Source of the DNA: Terrihalobacillus insolitus
GTDB lineage: Bacteria; Bacillota; Bacilli; Bacillales; Amphibacillaceae
DNA: 64,000 bases
Assembly: GCF_028416575.1 (NCBI RefSeq)
Contig: NZ_JAMQKB010000001.1
Span: forward strand, 205,649-269,648
Reading direction: 5' to 3'
Part shown: piece after piece, positions 18,615 to 27,538 of the stretch
Layout: each line of letters begins with the position of its first letter
How positions within the stretch are numbered: the stretch's first letter is position 1
Translations under genes and position numbers: made by a program
Notes under the pieces: generated by a model
Databases searched by the model: none
Told to the model about the DNA's origin: nothing
Seen by the model: only the letters and a program-made list of their open reading frames with translations

Positions 18615-18752
18615 AACTAAAGCGAACTCGTTTCATCAAGCTGAAACATTCGGGAATCAGATGGAGTCTCGACTCCATCTGATTGGAAATTCCCATCTAC
18701 GCTTCGCTTAGAGGTGGGGGTCTAAAAAACCTAAAACCATTTAAAGATTAAA
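18615..18752. repeat. Dispersed structured repeat, copy 2 (IS200/IS605 end-like)
   Basis: It shares with 11985-12130 the stem GTTTCATCAAGCTGAAAC, the terminal stem CCCATCTACGCTTCGCTTAG with AGGTGGGGGTCT, and the tail CTAAAACCATTTAAAGATTA. This copy also has a perfect 14-bp hairpin at 18655-18684 (AATCAGATGGAGTC against GACTCCATCTGATT, 2-nt loop). It is inserted between pdxA2 and the permease gene, right up to the permease ribosome-binding site. Confidence 0.65.
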
Positions 18753-18767
18753 AGGAGGATGATTCAC

Positions 18768-20135
18768 TTGGAAAATCCAGGTGCACAAGTAATTTTAGGT
18801 CTTATTGTAGGTGTAATTGTATTAATTTTGCTTGTAGTCAAAACAAGAATCCATGCATTTTTAGCTCTAATTATTGCTAGTTCGATAACTGGACTTCTCG
18901 GAGGAATGACACCACCAGCAGTAGCTGATGCTATAACATCAGGATTTGGTGGTACGCTTGGTTCGATCGGTATTGTAATTGGTTTCGGTGTCATGCTAGG
19001 TAGAGTACTAGAAGTAGCCGGTGCCTCAGAGCGGCTAGCTTATACATTTATCAAATGGTTGGGTGAAAAGCGAGAAGAATGGGCAATGGCATTAACTGGT
19101 TACATTGTGTCTATTCCTATATTTGTTGATTCAGCCTTCGTTATATTAACACCCTTAGTTAAGTCAGTATCTAGAAAAACCGGAACGTCAGTACTTGCTC
19201 TTGGTGTAGCACTTGGTATCGGGCTTGTTACAACCCACTCTCTTGTTCCACCAACACCTGGCCCCCTTGGTGTTGCAGGTATCTTTGGAGTTAATGTTGG
19301 TATAATGATTCTTTGGGGTCTTCTTTTTTCCATACCAATTATTATCGTAGGTGTTCTCTATGCTAAGTGGTTAGGCAAAAAAATATACCAATTACCCGAT
19401 GAAGACGGTGTCAACTGGAGACGACCTGAGCAACCAGATACATTTGATAAATATGTTGAACTACAGGAACAAAAAGATTTACCTACACTATTTCATTCAA
19501 GCATGCCAATTCTATTACCTATAATTTTAATTTTCGCTAATACTCTAATTTCGGCACTTGAGTTATCAGGAGGATTATATTCATACTTAAAATTCCTAGG
19601 AAATCCTGTTATAGCTGTAGGTATTGGGCTTCTTTATAGTATAATTGCCTTAACTAGGCACCTTCAACGTTCTGAAGCATTAGAATATATGGAAGAGGGA
19701 ATTAAATCTGCTGGAATTATTTTGTTAGTTACTGGTGGTGGGGGATCATTAGGAAATGTTTTACGAGAAAGTGGTGCTGGGGATTATATCGCTAGTAGTA
19801 TTGTAGATTTATCTATCCCACTTATTTTGCTACCATTTATTGTATCAAGCCTTGTACGATTAGCACAAGGAAGCGGTACAGTAGCAATGATCACCGCAGC
19901 ATCCATTACAGCACCAATCTTAAGTGGACTTGATGTAAATATGGGGTTAGCTGCAATTGCTGCTTCAGCGGGTTCATTGGTATTCTCTTATTTCAATGAT
20001 AGCTTTTTCTGGATTCTTAACCGTATGTTGGGTATACGGGAAGCTAAGGAGCAAATAATCACATGGTCAGTACCAACAACAATTGCATGGGGTACATCCC
20101 TTATACTACTACTTATCGCGAACGTTATTGTATAA
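18768..20135 (+). CDS. GntP-family acid-sugar permease
   Basis: The 455-aa membrane protein has the GntP/gluconate-proton-symporter plan of about 12-14 helices, with the family segment THSLVPPTPGPLGVAGIF and the later GGGGSLGNVLRESGAG. In this operon it probably imports D-threonate or D-erythronate. AAAGGAGG directly abuts the ATG at 18759, so I prefer the in-frame TTG at 18768, which has a 9-nt spacer. The gene is followed by a strong terminator. Confidence 0.87.
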   Translation: MENPGAQVILGLIVGVIVLILLVVKTRIHAFLALIIASSITGLLGGMTPPAVADAITSGFGGTLGSIGIVIGFGVMLGRVLEVAGASERLAYTFIKWLGEKREEWAMALTGYIVSIPIFVDSAFVILTPLVKSVSRKTGTSVLALGVALGIGLVTTHSLVPPTPGPLGVAGIFGVNVGIMILWGLLFSIPIIIVGVLYAKWLGKKIYQLPDEDGVNWRRPEQPDTFDKYVELQEQKDLPTLFHSSMPILLPIILIFANTLISALELSGGLYSYLKFLGNPVIAVGIGLLYSIIALTRHLQRSEALEYMEEGIKSAGIILLVTGGGGSLGNVLRESGAGDYIASSIVDLSIPLILLPFIVSSLVRLAQGSGTVAMITAASITAPILSGLDVNMGLAAIAASAGSLVFSYFNDSFFWILNRMLGIREAKEQIITWSVPTTIAWGTSLILLLIANVIV

Positions 20136-20147
20136 AAAGAAAAAAAG

Positions 20148-20186
20148 AAACCCCCAACAGATAACTCATCTATTGGGGGTTTCTTT
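20148..20186. terminator. Bidirectional terminator between gntP and the SDR gene
   Basis: GAAACCCCCAA pairs with TTGGGGGTTTC around a 17-nt loop, with A-rich sequence on the left and T-rich sequence on the right, so it can serve both convergent genes. Confidence 0.8.
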
Positions 20187-20187
20187 C

Positions 20188-20979
20188 CTACAACGCTTTC
20201 ACCAATCCTCCATCAACCACTAATGATTGACCAGTGAGATATGTATTTGCACCTGAACCGAGAAATACAATTGTTTTTGCAAATTCCTCTGGTTGTCCCA
20301 CGCGTTGCATTGGAATTGATTTGGCATTTTTAAACTGGTACTCCTCTATTGGTATGCCTAATTCTCCAGCTTTTATTTGATCGAGCTCCATAATTCTGTC
20401 TGTTTGGATTCGTCCTGGCCCCACTGTGTTGATCAAGATGTTATCTACACCTAGCTCTTGTGCCAAGCTTTTTGACAATCCAACAATGCCTGGACGGAAG
20501 GTGTTTGATAATAGCAAGTTATCAAGGGATTGTTTAATAGAAGAAGATGCAAAATTCACGATCCTTCCACTATTTTGTTGCTTCATATAAGGCAAAACCT
20601 CACGTATTGCGCGAACATAGCTTAGCAAATTTAGTTCAAATGCATGCTGCCAATCATCATCATTAAATGCATCGAATGTCCCAGCAGGTGGTCCCCCAGC
20701 ATTATTGACTAACACATCAACTGTTCCGTTCCAGTCAACCGCTTTTTGCACCATCTGTTTAATATCTTGTTGTTTTTTGATATTACAGACAACATATGTA
20801 ACATTCTCGTTCCCTGTTGCTTGTTGAATTTCATTTTTGGTTTTAGCAAGCTCATCCTCGCTCCTACTTGAAATCAATACATGAGCGCCTTCCTTGGCAA
20901 ACTCAAGTGCCGTAGCTTTACCTAGGCCTTTACTTGCTGCCATCACAATAACGGATTTTCCTTTTAATTTTAAATCCAT
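20188..20979 (-). CDS. SDR-family oxidoreductase with atypical active site
   Basis: The 263-aa protein has a short-chain dehydrogenase fold: cofactor motif AASKGLGKA, NNAGGPPAG, the NFASSS strand and the C-terminal GQSLVVDGG. The usual Tyr of the YxxxK motif is absent: the segment reads FRPGIVGLSK, so the position four before Lys is Val. This occurs in a FabG-like subgroup whose reaction is unclear. AAAGGAG precedes the ATG. It is divergent from the RpiR regulator and may belong to the gluconate regulon. Confidence 0.85.
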   Translation of the reverse strand: MDLKLKGKSVIVMAASKGLGKATALEFAKEGAHVLISSRSEDELAKTKNEIQQATGNENVTYVVCNIKKQQDIKQMVQKAVDWNGTVDVLVNNAGGPPAGTFDAFNDDDWQHAFELNLLSYVRAIREVLPYMKQQNSGRIVNFASSSIKQSLDNLLLSNTFRPGIVGLSKSLAQELGVDNILINTVGPGRIQTDRIMELDQIKAGELGIPIEEYQFKNAKSIPMQRVGQPEEFAKTIVFLGSGANTYLTGQSLVVDGGLVKAL

Positions 20980-21179
20980 ATGATCTACTCCTTTATCAGA
21001 AATATTTCAGTCTTTTCAGCCATTATACTTCATTTCTTTCTTTTCATGAAAGAATTTTAGAGGATGTTGAACACGCACTTTTAGTATAATCGTCCCATGG
21101 TTTCAATCGTTTTAAACTGGTAAGCCTTTATGCTCCGTCTTCATCATAGTACCATTTTTCACTATAGCATTCTTTAAAA

Positions 21180-21222
21180 GAAAAAAAATTTCACGATTTA
21201 GCTTTATTTTAAATTTTTTTTC
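21180..21222. promoter_or_regulatory. Candidate RpiR operators upstream of rpiR-gntK
   Basis: GAAAAAAAATTTC at 21180-21192 and AAATTTTTTTTC at 21211-21222 (the same motif inverted) lie 33-75 bp before the RpiR start codon. The same motif occurs at 32462-32473 before the 6-phosphogluconate dehydrogenase operon. Confidence 0.45.
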
Positions 21223-21254
21223 GTATAAACTAATGGTAAGGAGGGAACAATCAA

Positions 21255-22112
21255 ATGATTGAAACACCCGTTAAAAATGTATTAAACAGAATCCGGTCAT
21301 CCTATCGATCTTTTAGCGATAAAGAAAAGTTAATTGCTGATTATATTTTAGAGAATCCGAAGAAAATTGTACACCAAACAATCAATCAAATTGCGGACGA
21401 TTTAATGATAGCGGATGCAACCGTATTCCGCTTTTGTAAGCGCTTAGGCTTTAAAGGTTACCAAGCACTTAAGATTGCCCTTGCTTCAGAAATTGTGAAC
21501 CCGATTCAGGATATACATGAAACAATTAACGAAAGTGATTCCGAACTTGAAATAACAAAAAAAGTATTTCAATCTAATTTGAAGGCAATAGAATATACGC
21601 GTGATCTGCAAAACAATGAATCAATTTCAAAAGCACTAACGGCTATCGAAAAAGCAAAAAGTATCAATTTTTATGGTAATGGTGGTTCGGGTATTGTTGC
21701 ACTGGATGCACAACATAAGTTTATGCGAACTGGGTTACCGACACATGCGTTCACAGACACTCATTTACAAATAATGTCCGCCTCTCAATTGGATCAACAT
21801 TCGGTAGCGGTTTTTATTTCACATTCTGGATCAAATAAAGATCTATTAGATATCATCGATGTAGCAAAAGAAAACGAGGCAACTACAATTGGCGTAACCA
21901 ACTTTGGTAAGTCACCACTGAGTAAAACAGTAGATATTTGCTTATATACAGCGGCACAAGAAACGGAGTATCGTTCAGAAGCTCTCGCATCAAGAATTGC
22001 CGAGCTTTCCATTATTGATGCCTTGTATGTGAATTATAGTGTTCGAAAAAAGGAACAATCAAAGCAGGCTTTGACCAAGATGAGAGAGGCCATCTCACGT
22101 AGAAGACTTTAA
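21255..22112 (+). CDS. RpiR/MurR-family regulator with SIS domain
   Basis: The 285-aa protein has an N-terminal HTH_6 domain (IADYILENPKKIVHQT, IADDLMIADATVFRFCKRLGFKGYQALKIAL) and a SIS sugar-phosphate domain (INFYGNGGSGIVALDAQHKF, AVFISHSGSNKDLLDIIDVAKEN). Such proteins sense phosphosugars. GGAGGG precedes the ATG. It is 23 nt upstream of gluconokinase on the same strand, so 6-phosphogluconate or KDPG is a likely effector. Other targets may be the divergent SDR and the minus-strand gnd-TRAP operon. Confidence 0.88.
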   Translation: MIETPVKNVLNRIRSSYRSFSDKEKLIADYILENPKKIVHQTINQIADDLMIADATVFRFCKRLGFKGYQALKIALASEIVNPIQDIHETINESDSELEITKKVFQSNLKAIEYTRDLQNNESISKALTAIEKAKSINFYGNGGSGIVALDAQHKFMRTGLPTHAFTDTHLQIMSASQLDQHSVAVFISHSGSNKDLLDIIDVAKENEATTIGVTNFGKSPLSKTVDICLYTAAQETEYRSEALASRIAELSIIDALYVNYSVRKKEQSKQALTKMREAISRRRL

Positions 22113-22135
22113 AGGAAAAGGGGGTTCAGCACGAA

Positions 22136-23638
22136 ATGCCTTCATATGTAATCGGTTTAGATATCGGCACAACCAGTTTAAAAGCAGTATTGTTTGATTA
22201 TAGTGGTAGCGTTGTATTAGAGCAAGAAAAAAACTATCCACTTCTATATCCACATCAAGGCTGGGTCGAGCAAGATCCAATTGAAATAGAAAATGCAGCA
22301 ATTTACTGTTTGCAAGCCTTGGTTTCAAACCGTTTGATCGATAAAAATGATATTAAAGGTATCGGCATTTCATCAGCAATGCACTCCCTCATATGTACCA
22401 CGAATGATGGGGATCCCCTATCCGCTTCCATCACATGGGCAGACTTTAGGAGTGAAGCACAGACGGAAAGGTTAAGAGTAAACAGCCCCGAAATGTATGA
22501 ATACACTGGTACCCCAATCCATCCGATGGAGCCCCTTACGAAACTAATGTGGATGAAGGAAAATGAATGGGAACCATATAAAAGAGCCGATAAATTCATT
22601 TCAATCAAGGAGTTTATCATCAAAAGATGGTTCGGGGAAGAAGTGGTTGATTACTCTGTTGCTGCTGCGACTGGATTATTCGACATAAAAAAACTGGATT
22701 GGAACGAGCTCGCATTGGAAAAGGCGGGAATCGATAAGACAAACCTTTTCCAACCTGTTCCTCCTACCTATTTGTTACGTGGTTTAACTAAAGCGATTGC
22801 TACCAAAATTGGGATTAGCACAACCACCCCTTTTGTTATAGGAGCAAGTGACGGTCCACTTGCTAATCTCGGAGTTGGAGCAATTGAACCAGGGGAGACT
22901 GCAATCACGATCGGAACAAGCAGTGCAATAAGACAGTTTACAGACAGACCCTTACTGGATGAACAACAATCGGTATTCACTTATCGTTTTGACAAAAATT
23001 CCTGGATAACAGGGGGTCCTTCTAATAATGGAGGAAATGTATTATCCTGGCTTCAGCACGTTTTCTCAGTATACGAAGGGAAAATGTCATTTGATGAAAT
23101 GAATCGTTTAGCCTCTTCCGTCAAACCTGGTGCAAATAAGCTTCTTTTTCTCCCTTATTTAAATGGAGAAAGAGCACCGTTTTGGGATTCGAAGGCAAAA
23201 GGTACCTATATCGGATTAAGCCCCACCCACCGAAAAGGCGAGATGATCAGAGCGGCAATGGAGGGTGTCATCTTTAATGTCTATCAAATCGGACATGCTT
23301 TAGAGAAATTAGAAAATACGCAACATAAAACATTATTTGCCAACGGTGGTTTTGCTCGTTCTACATTATGGGTCGAAATTGTAGCAGATATGTTTGGAAA
23401 AACCGTCCAACTACCAACTAGTCATCAAAGTTCAGCATGGGGTGCGGCTTGGTTAGCACTTTATAGTTTGCAAGAGGTTTCATCGTTAAAGGAAATTAAA
23501 AATTACATTCCTATGAAGGAACCAGTAAAACCAAACATGGACAATCATCAGTACTATCAAGAAATGTTTCAAATATATAAAGAAATCTATTTTGAGTTAA
23601 AAGGTAGTTATGCAAAATTAAATGCTTTACACGATTAA
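22136..23638 (+). CDS. gntK: Gluconokinase (FGGY family)
   Basis: This 500-aa FGGY carbohydrate kinase phosphorylates gluconate to 6-phosphogluconate. It opens with YVIGLDIGTTSLKAVLFD and contains the gluconokinase-like GTPIHPMEPLTKLMWM and the conserved IGASDGPLANLGVGA and NGERAPFWDSKAKG segments. A GGGGG site lies upstream of the ATG. It is co-transcribed with rpiR. The product feeds the 6-phosphogluconate dehydrogenase encoded at 31537-32436. Confidence 0.88.
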   Translation: MPSYVIGLDIGTTSLKAVLFDYSGSVVLEQEKNYPLLYPHQGWVEQDPIEIENAAIYCLQALVSNRLIDKNDIKGIGISSAMHSLICTTNDGDPLSASITWADFRSEAQTERLRVNSPEMYEYTGTPIHPMEPLTKLMWMKENEWEPYKRADKFISIKEFIIKRWFGEEVVDYSVAAATGLFDIKKLDWNELALEKAGIDKTNLFQPVPPTYLLRGLTKAIATKIGISTTTPFVIGASDGPLANLGVGAIEPGETAITIGTSSAIRQFTDRPLLDEQQSVFTYRFDKNSWITGGPSNNGGNVLSWLQHVFSVYEGKMSFDEMNRLASSVKPGANKLLFLPYLNGERAPFWDSKAKGTYIGLSPTHRKGEMIRAAMEGVIFNVYQIGHALEKLENTQHKTLFANGGFARSTLWVEIVADMFGKTVQLPTSHQSSAWGAAWLALYSLQEVSSLKEIKNYIPMKEPVKPNMDNHQYYQEMFQIYKEIYFELKGSYAKLNALHD

Positions 23639-23670
23639 AAACGCTCCGTTCATGAACGGAGCGTTTTTGT
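23639..23670. terminator. Terminator after gntK
   Basis: AAACGCTCCGTTCATGAACG followed by GAGCGTTTTTG forms an 11-bp stem with a very short loop and a T-run; it can act for both convergent units. Confidence 0.85.
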
Positions 23671-23694
23671 TTCAAAATCAAGCATGATTTTGTA

Positions 23695-24690
23695 TCATGA
23701 TTTTGTTTGCAAGTTTAACGTTTCGAGTAAGTCCTTATTTACGACATATGAAGGAAAAAACCCTGACAAAACATCTGCTACATTTTGTGCGACTTTTTGT
23801 TTCAACTCCAACATCGACTCTTCCGAATACCAAGCCGTATGTGGATTAAGGATAACGTTATCCATTGTAACGAGTGGATTATCCTTAGCGATGGGTTCCG
23901 TTTCTACAACGTCCAATGCTGCACCAGCGATTTCTTGTTGCTGCAATGCTCTTATTAAGGCGTTCTGATCAATAATTGGTCCGCGTGCAGTATTGATAAT
24001 AAACGCCTCTTGTTTCATTTTGCTAAATTGTTGATCACTCACCATTCCTTGAGTATGTTCATTTAATGGGGCATGAACCGAGACGAAATCGGATTGTTCA
24101 CAAAGGGTATCTAGATCTACGAGCGTAACGTTCCATTTTTGAGCGACTGCTTCTGACACAAAGGGATCAAAGGCGATTACTTCTAATCCAAACGCTTGTG
24201 CTTTTTTAGCGAGGGATTGTGGAATATTACCTAAACCAATCAGCCCAAGTGTTCTACCTTTTAGCCTATAAATAGGTGCACCAATTTTAAAATCCCAATT
24301 TCCATTTTTCACTGCTTGATTCAGTTGGACAACCTTCCGAGCAGAAGCCATCAGCAGAGCGAATGCGTGATCAGCAACCTCATCCAAGCAATAATCCGTT
24401 ACGTTACTAACAAGGATGCCCTTTTCCGTCGCTGCTTTCACATCTATTGCATCAAATCCGATTCCATATCTAGAAATAACCTTGCAATTCGATAATGATT
24501 CAATTACTTTTCGAGAAATGGGTGCATATTGTGTAATAATTCCGTCTGCATCTTTAACTGCCTCGATTATCTCATTTTCTGTACGGCACTGTGTAGCAAC
24601 CAATTGTGCGCCTGCAGCTTCTAGAACTTTAATTTCTAGTGCTAATGTTTCATATTCATAATCGGTGACAACTACTTTATATTTGTTCAT
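23695..24690 (-). CDS. D-isomer-specific 2-hydroxyacid dehydrogenase
   Basis: The 331-aa protein has the NAD-binding Rossmann segment TLGLIGLGNIPQSLAKKAQ and the catalytic Arg-Glu-His trio in INTARGPIIDQ, VVETEP and NPHTAWYS. It belongs to the phosphoglycerate dehydrogenase-like/C-terminal-binding-protein-like branch. As the last gene of a hexonate operon it may reduce a 2-keto acid such as 2-ketogluconate; this is inferred from context. GGAG lies 8 nt before the ATG. Confidence 0.83.
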   Translation of the reverse strand: MNKYKVVVTDYEYETLALEIKVLEAAGAQLVATQCRTENEIIEAVKDADGIITQYAPISRKVIESLSNCKVISRYGIGFDAIDVKAATEKGILVSNVTDYCLDEVADHAFALLMASARKVVQLNQAVKNGNWDFKIGAPIYRLKGRTLGLIGLGNIPQSLAKKAQAFGLEVIAFDPFVSEAVAQKWNVTLVDLDTLCEQSDFVSVHAPLNEHTQGMVSDQQFSKMKQEAFIINTARGPIIDQNALIRALQQQEIAGAALDVVETEPIAKDNPLVTMDNVILNPHTAWYSEESMLELKQKVAQNVADVLSGFFPSYVVNKDLLETLNLQTKS

Positions 24691-24713
24691 TTCTCACACT
24701 CCTGCGGTATATC

Positions 24714-25601
24714 TTAAGCTAAAATGACAAGTAACAACGTAATACTAAAAATGCTAACGAATGTTGTGATCAAGGTAATACTTGAAACGAGTTCGGGTTC
24801 AGCATCAAATTGTACTGCATACATCGTTGTCGTTGCAGCGGATGGCATCGCTGCTGAAAGCTTTTCCAACAAAGGATCCATCGGTAAGAACAAAAGAATA
24901 AGGAAAGCAATCACTGGAGAAACAATTAAACGAACGATTAAACCGTAGGATATTTTCCCCCATTGGAGGTTTGTAATTTTGATCTCAGCTAGCTGCATGC
25001 CTAGAACAAGCATTACAACAGGAATCGTTGCCTCAGCAACAAGGTCTATTGCCGAAAAAATATTATTTGAGACTGGCAATTGGAATATCTGTAAAAACAG
25101 TGCAATAATCACTGCGTATGTTGCGGGCATTTGGAGTACGGATGTCATTGCCTTTTTTACACCTGCTACTCCTCTAGCCGCATAGTAAACGCCAAAAAAG
25201 TTCATGATAATGGCTTGAAGTACTAAAAACGAAACAGAATACGCAAATCCTCGATCACCAAAAGCAAACAATACAATCGGAGCACCATAATTACCTGAAT
25301 TCATAAATGCAGTAGACAAAATTAAACCAGATTCGATTGATGAAGGATAGTGCATTATTTTCGCATATATTTTATTTATCATAATAATGACCACCAGTAA
25401 GACAATCGAAAAAATAACCATTTTGATATATTGCTGATCCAGGTCTGCTCGATAAAATGTTCGAAAAACAAGCGTAGGAGTCAAAATGTAAATAGCCACT
25501 GTAGAAATAGACTTAATATCCAGACTTCGCCATTTTTGAATACCATATCCTGTTATAAAAATGACCAGTACAGGAAGGACGACTTGTAAAAAAATATCCA
25601 T
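24714..25601 (-). CDS. AEC-family (auxin efflux carrier-type) transporter
   Basis: The 295-aa protein has about ten transmembrane helices with the AEC features ILSTAFMNSGNYGAPIVLFAFGD and a C-terminal AAMPSAATTTMYAVQFDAE. Bacterial AEC proteins carry organic acids. It lies 9 nt after dgoD with a weak ribosome-binding site, which suggests translational coupling. The substrate is probably a hexonate or its breakdown product. Confidence 0.83.
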   Translation of the reverse strand: MDIFLQVVLPVLVIFITGYGIQKWRSLDIKSISTVAIYILTPTLVFRTFYRADLDQQYIKMVIFSIVLLVVIIMINKIYAKIMHYPSSIESGLILSTAFMNSGNYGAPIVLFAFGDRGFAYSVSFLVLQAIIMNFFGVYYAARGVAGVKKAMTSVLQMPATYAVIIALFLQIFQLPVSNNIFSAIDLVAEATIPVVMLVLGMQLAEIKITNLQWGKISYGLIVRLIVSPVIAFLILLFLPMDPLLEKLSAAMPSAATTTMYAVQFDAEPELVSSITLITTFVSIFSITLLLVILA

Positions 25602-25610
25602 TCTAACTAT

Positions 25611-26759
25611 TTACCATTCTGCCACAGAACCATCGTCGTGACGCCAAATCGGGTTTTTCCAATTGTGACCAATTTCCGCTTGCTTTCGTACAAATGGTTC
25701 ATTTATTGTAATGCCAAGTCCAGGCCCTTTCAACATATCTACATAGCCATCTTTATATTCAAAAACAGATGGATCCGTTACGTAATCTAATAAATCACTG
25801 CCTTGATTATAGTGAATGCCTAAGCTTTGTTCTTGAATAAAGACGTTATGTGCTGTTGCATCTACCTGCAGGCAAGCAGCTAAAGCGATCGGCCCAAGTG
25901 GACAATGTGGGGCAACAGCAACATCATAGGCCTCCGCCATTGCAAAGATTTTTTTACATTCGGTAATTCCTCCAGCATGAGATAAATCTGGTTGAATAAT
26001 ATCCACATAGCCATCAGACAGAATACTTTTAAAGTCCCACCTTGAAAACATCCTCTCACCAGTAGCGATCGGAATGTGGGTTGCATTAGCGATTTCCCTT
26101 AGTGCTTCATTGTTTTCGGGGAGAACCGGCTCTTCAATAAACATAGGGCGGTATGGTTCTAGCTCCTTCGCCAAAATTTTTGCCATTGGCTTATGTACTC
26201 TTCCATGGAAATCAATCCCGATCCCTATTCTATCTCCTACTGCTTCTCTAACGGCTGCGATTCTTGCTACTGCTGCATCAATTTTCTCATAGGAATCCAC
26301 GTATTGTAATTCTTCCGTGCCATTCATTTTCACAGCCGTAAACCCTTTGTCCACCACTTCCTTAGCCGCTTTTCCAACATCAGATGGCCGATCACCACCA
26401 ATCCATGAATAGACCTTAATCGAGTCACGACATGCTCCACCTAATAATTCAGCAATCGGTGCGTTATAAAATTTACCTTTTATATCCCACAACGCCTGAT
26501 CAATTCCCGCAATGGCACTCATTAATATTGGGCCACCACGATAAAAACCTGAACGATACATGACCTGCCAATGATCTTCAATCCGTAACGGATCTTTACC
26601 AATTAAATAGCCACTTAATTCTTCAACTGCTCCCTTTACTGTTTCTGCTTTTCCTTCTACAACTGGTTCTCCCCAGCCGAAAATACCTTCATCCGTTTCT
26701 ATTTTCAAAAATAGCCATCTCGGAGGTACGACAAAGGTTTCCATTTTGGTGATTTTCAT
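25611..26759 (-). CDS. dgoD: D-galactonate dehydratase
   Basis: The 382-aa enolase-superfamily enzyme dehydrates D-galactonate to 2-keto-3-deoxygalactonate. It shows metal and acid-base residues in [35 protein letters not shown], and the DgoD-like [19 protein letters not shown] and [12 protein letters not shown]. The last segments are very close to E. coli DgoD, so the substrate call is good. Its ATG overlaps the aldolase stop codon by 4 nt. Confidence 0.92.
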   Translation of the reverse strand: MKITKMETFVVPPRWLFLKIETDEGIFGWGEPVVEGKAETVKGAVEELSGYLIGKDPLRIEDHWQVMYRSGFYRGGPILMSAIAGIDQALWDIKGKFYNAPIAELLGGACRDSIKVYSWIGGDRPSDVGKAAKEVVDKGFTAVKMNGTEELQYVDSYEKIDAAVARIAAVREAVGDRIGIGIDFHGRVHKPMAKILAKELEPYRPMFIEEPVLPENNEALREIANATHIPIATGERMFSRWDFKSILSDGYVDIIQPDLSHAGGITECKKIFAMAEAYDVAVAPHCPLGPIALAACLQVDATAHNVFIQEQSLGIHYNQGSDLLDYVTDPSVFEYKDGYVDMLKGPGLGITINEPFVRKQAEIGHNWKNPIWRHDDGSVAEW

Positions 26760-27418
26760 TGCTTATCCTCCCTTTGCCTTCTTCCTAATTGAATTGCTGT
26801 TACGAATTGCTTTGCTTTTGCTGTTAAGTCCTCATATTTTTCTGCTTTTATTGCTGCTGAATCAACCAAAGCACCACCTGCACCAACGGCCATTGCTCCA
26901 TTTTCAATAAACTTCTGAACATTATCCAATGACACCCCACCAGTTGGCATCATTGGGATATGTTCTAATGGGCCTCGGACGTTTTTTATATAGTCTAAAC
27001 CCATCGCATCTGCTGGAAACACTTTAATTACATCAGCACCCATTTCATATGCTGTCACTATTTCAGTTGGCGTCATCGCTCCAGGGATTGAAATTTTTCC
27101 GTATTTATTCGTGATTTGAATCGTATCTCTATCTACAATCGGAGCAAAAATAAAATCCGCCCCTGCATCGATTGCAGTCTTGGCTGTCACAGCATCTAAC
27201 ACCGTGCCAGCACCAACAAGAACTGTATTGCGATACCGACGTTTAAGCCTTTCGATCATTTGAAAAGAACCGATTGTATCAACGGTTATCTCAAGTGCTC
27301 CTATGCCACCATTCACTAAGGATTCTGCAATATAGTCAACTTGGTCATTACTAGGTCTTCGAATGACAGCGACTAGTCCTGTTTCTTCTAACAAACTTAA
27401 TTTGTTCCATTTTCGCAT
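26756..27418 (-). CDS. dgoA: 2-dehydro-3-deoxy-6-phosphogalactonate/KDPG aldolase
   Basis: This 220-aa Eda/DgoA-type class I aldolase has [39 protein letters not shown] and the Schiff-base lysine in [13 protein letters not shown]. Coupled to dgoD by a 4-nt overlap, it most likely cleaves KDPGal to pyruvate and glyceraldehyde-3-phosphate. It may also act on KDPG. GGGGGAT precedes the ATG. It is separate from the solitary eda at 12350-12988. Confidence 0.88.
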   Translation of the reverse strand: MRKWNKLSLLEETGLVAVIRRPSNDQVDYIAESLVNGGIGALEITVDTIGSFQMIERLKRRYRNTVLVGAGTVLDAVTAKTAIDAGADFIFAPIVDRDTIQITNKYGKISIPGAMTPTEIVTAYEMGADVIKVFPADAMGLDYIKNVRGPLEHIPMMPTGGVSLDNVQKFIENGAMAVGAGGALVDSAAIKAEKYEDLTAKAKQFVTAIQLGRRQREDKQ

Positions 27419-27439
27419 TCCATTTATCCCCCTCTAAAA

Positions 27440-27538
27440 GTACGTGTTCAAACAATCGACAATTCAGAAGGAAACGCCAAAGCCCTGTGGCAACCCGTCA
27501 ACAATCATACGTGCTGTGCGTGCAGCAGGATCAAGACT
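27440..27538. repeat. Decayed MITE-like element (family 1) inside the galactonate operon
   Basis: TACGTGTTCAAACAATCGAC resembles the left terminal repeat of the intact copies, and AAAGCCCTGTGGCAACCCGT resembles their inner hairpin. No right terminal repeat is visible. It explains the 120-bp gap in an otherwise tightly packed operon. Confidence 0.5.
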
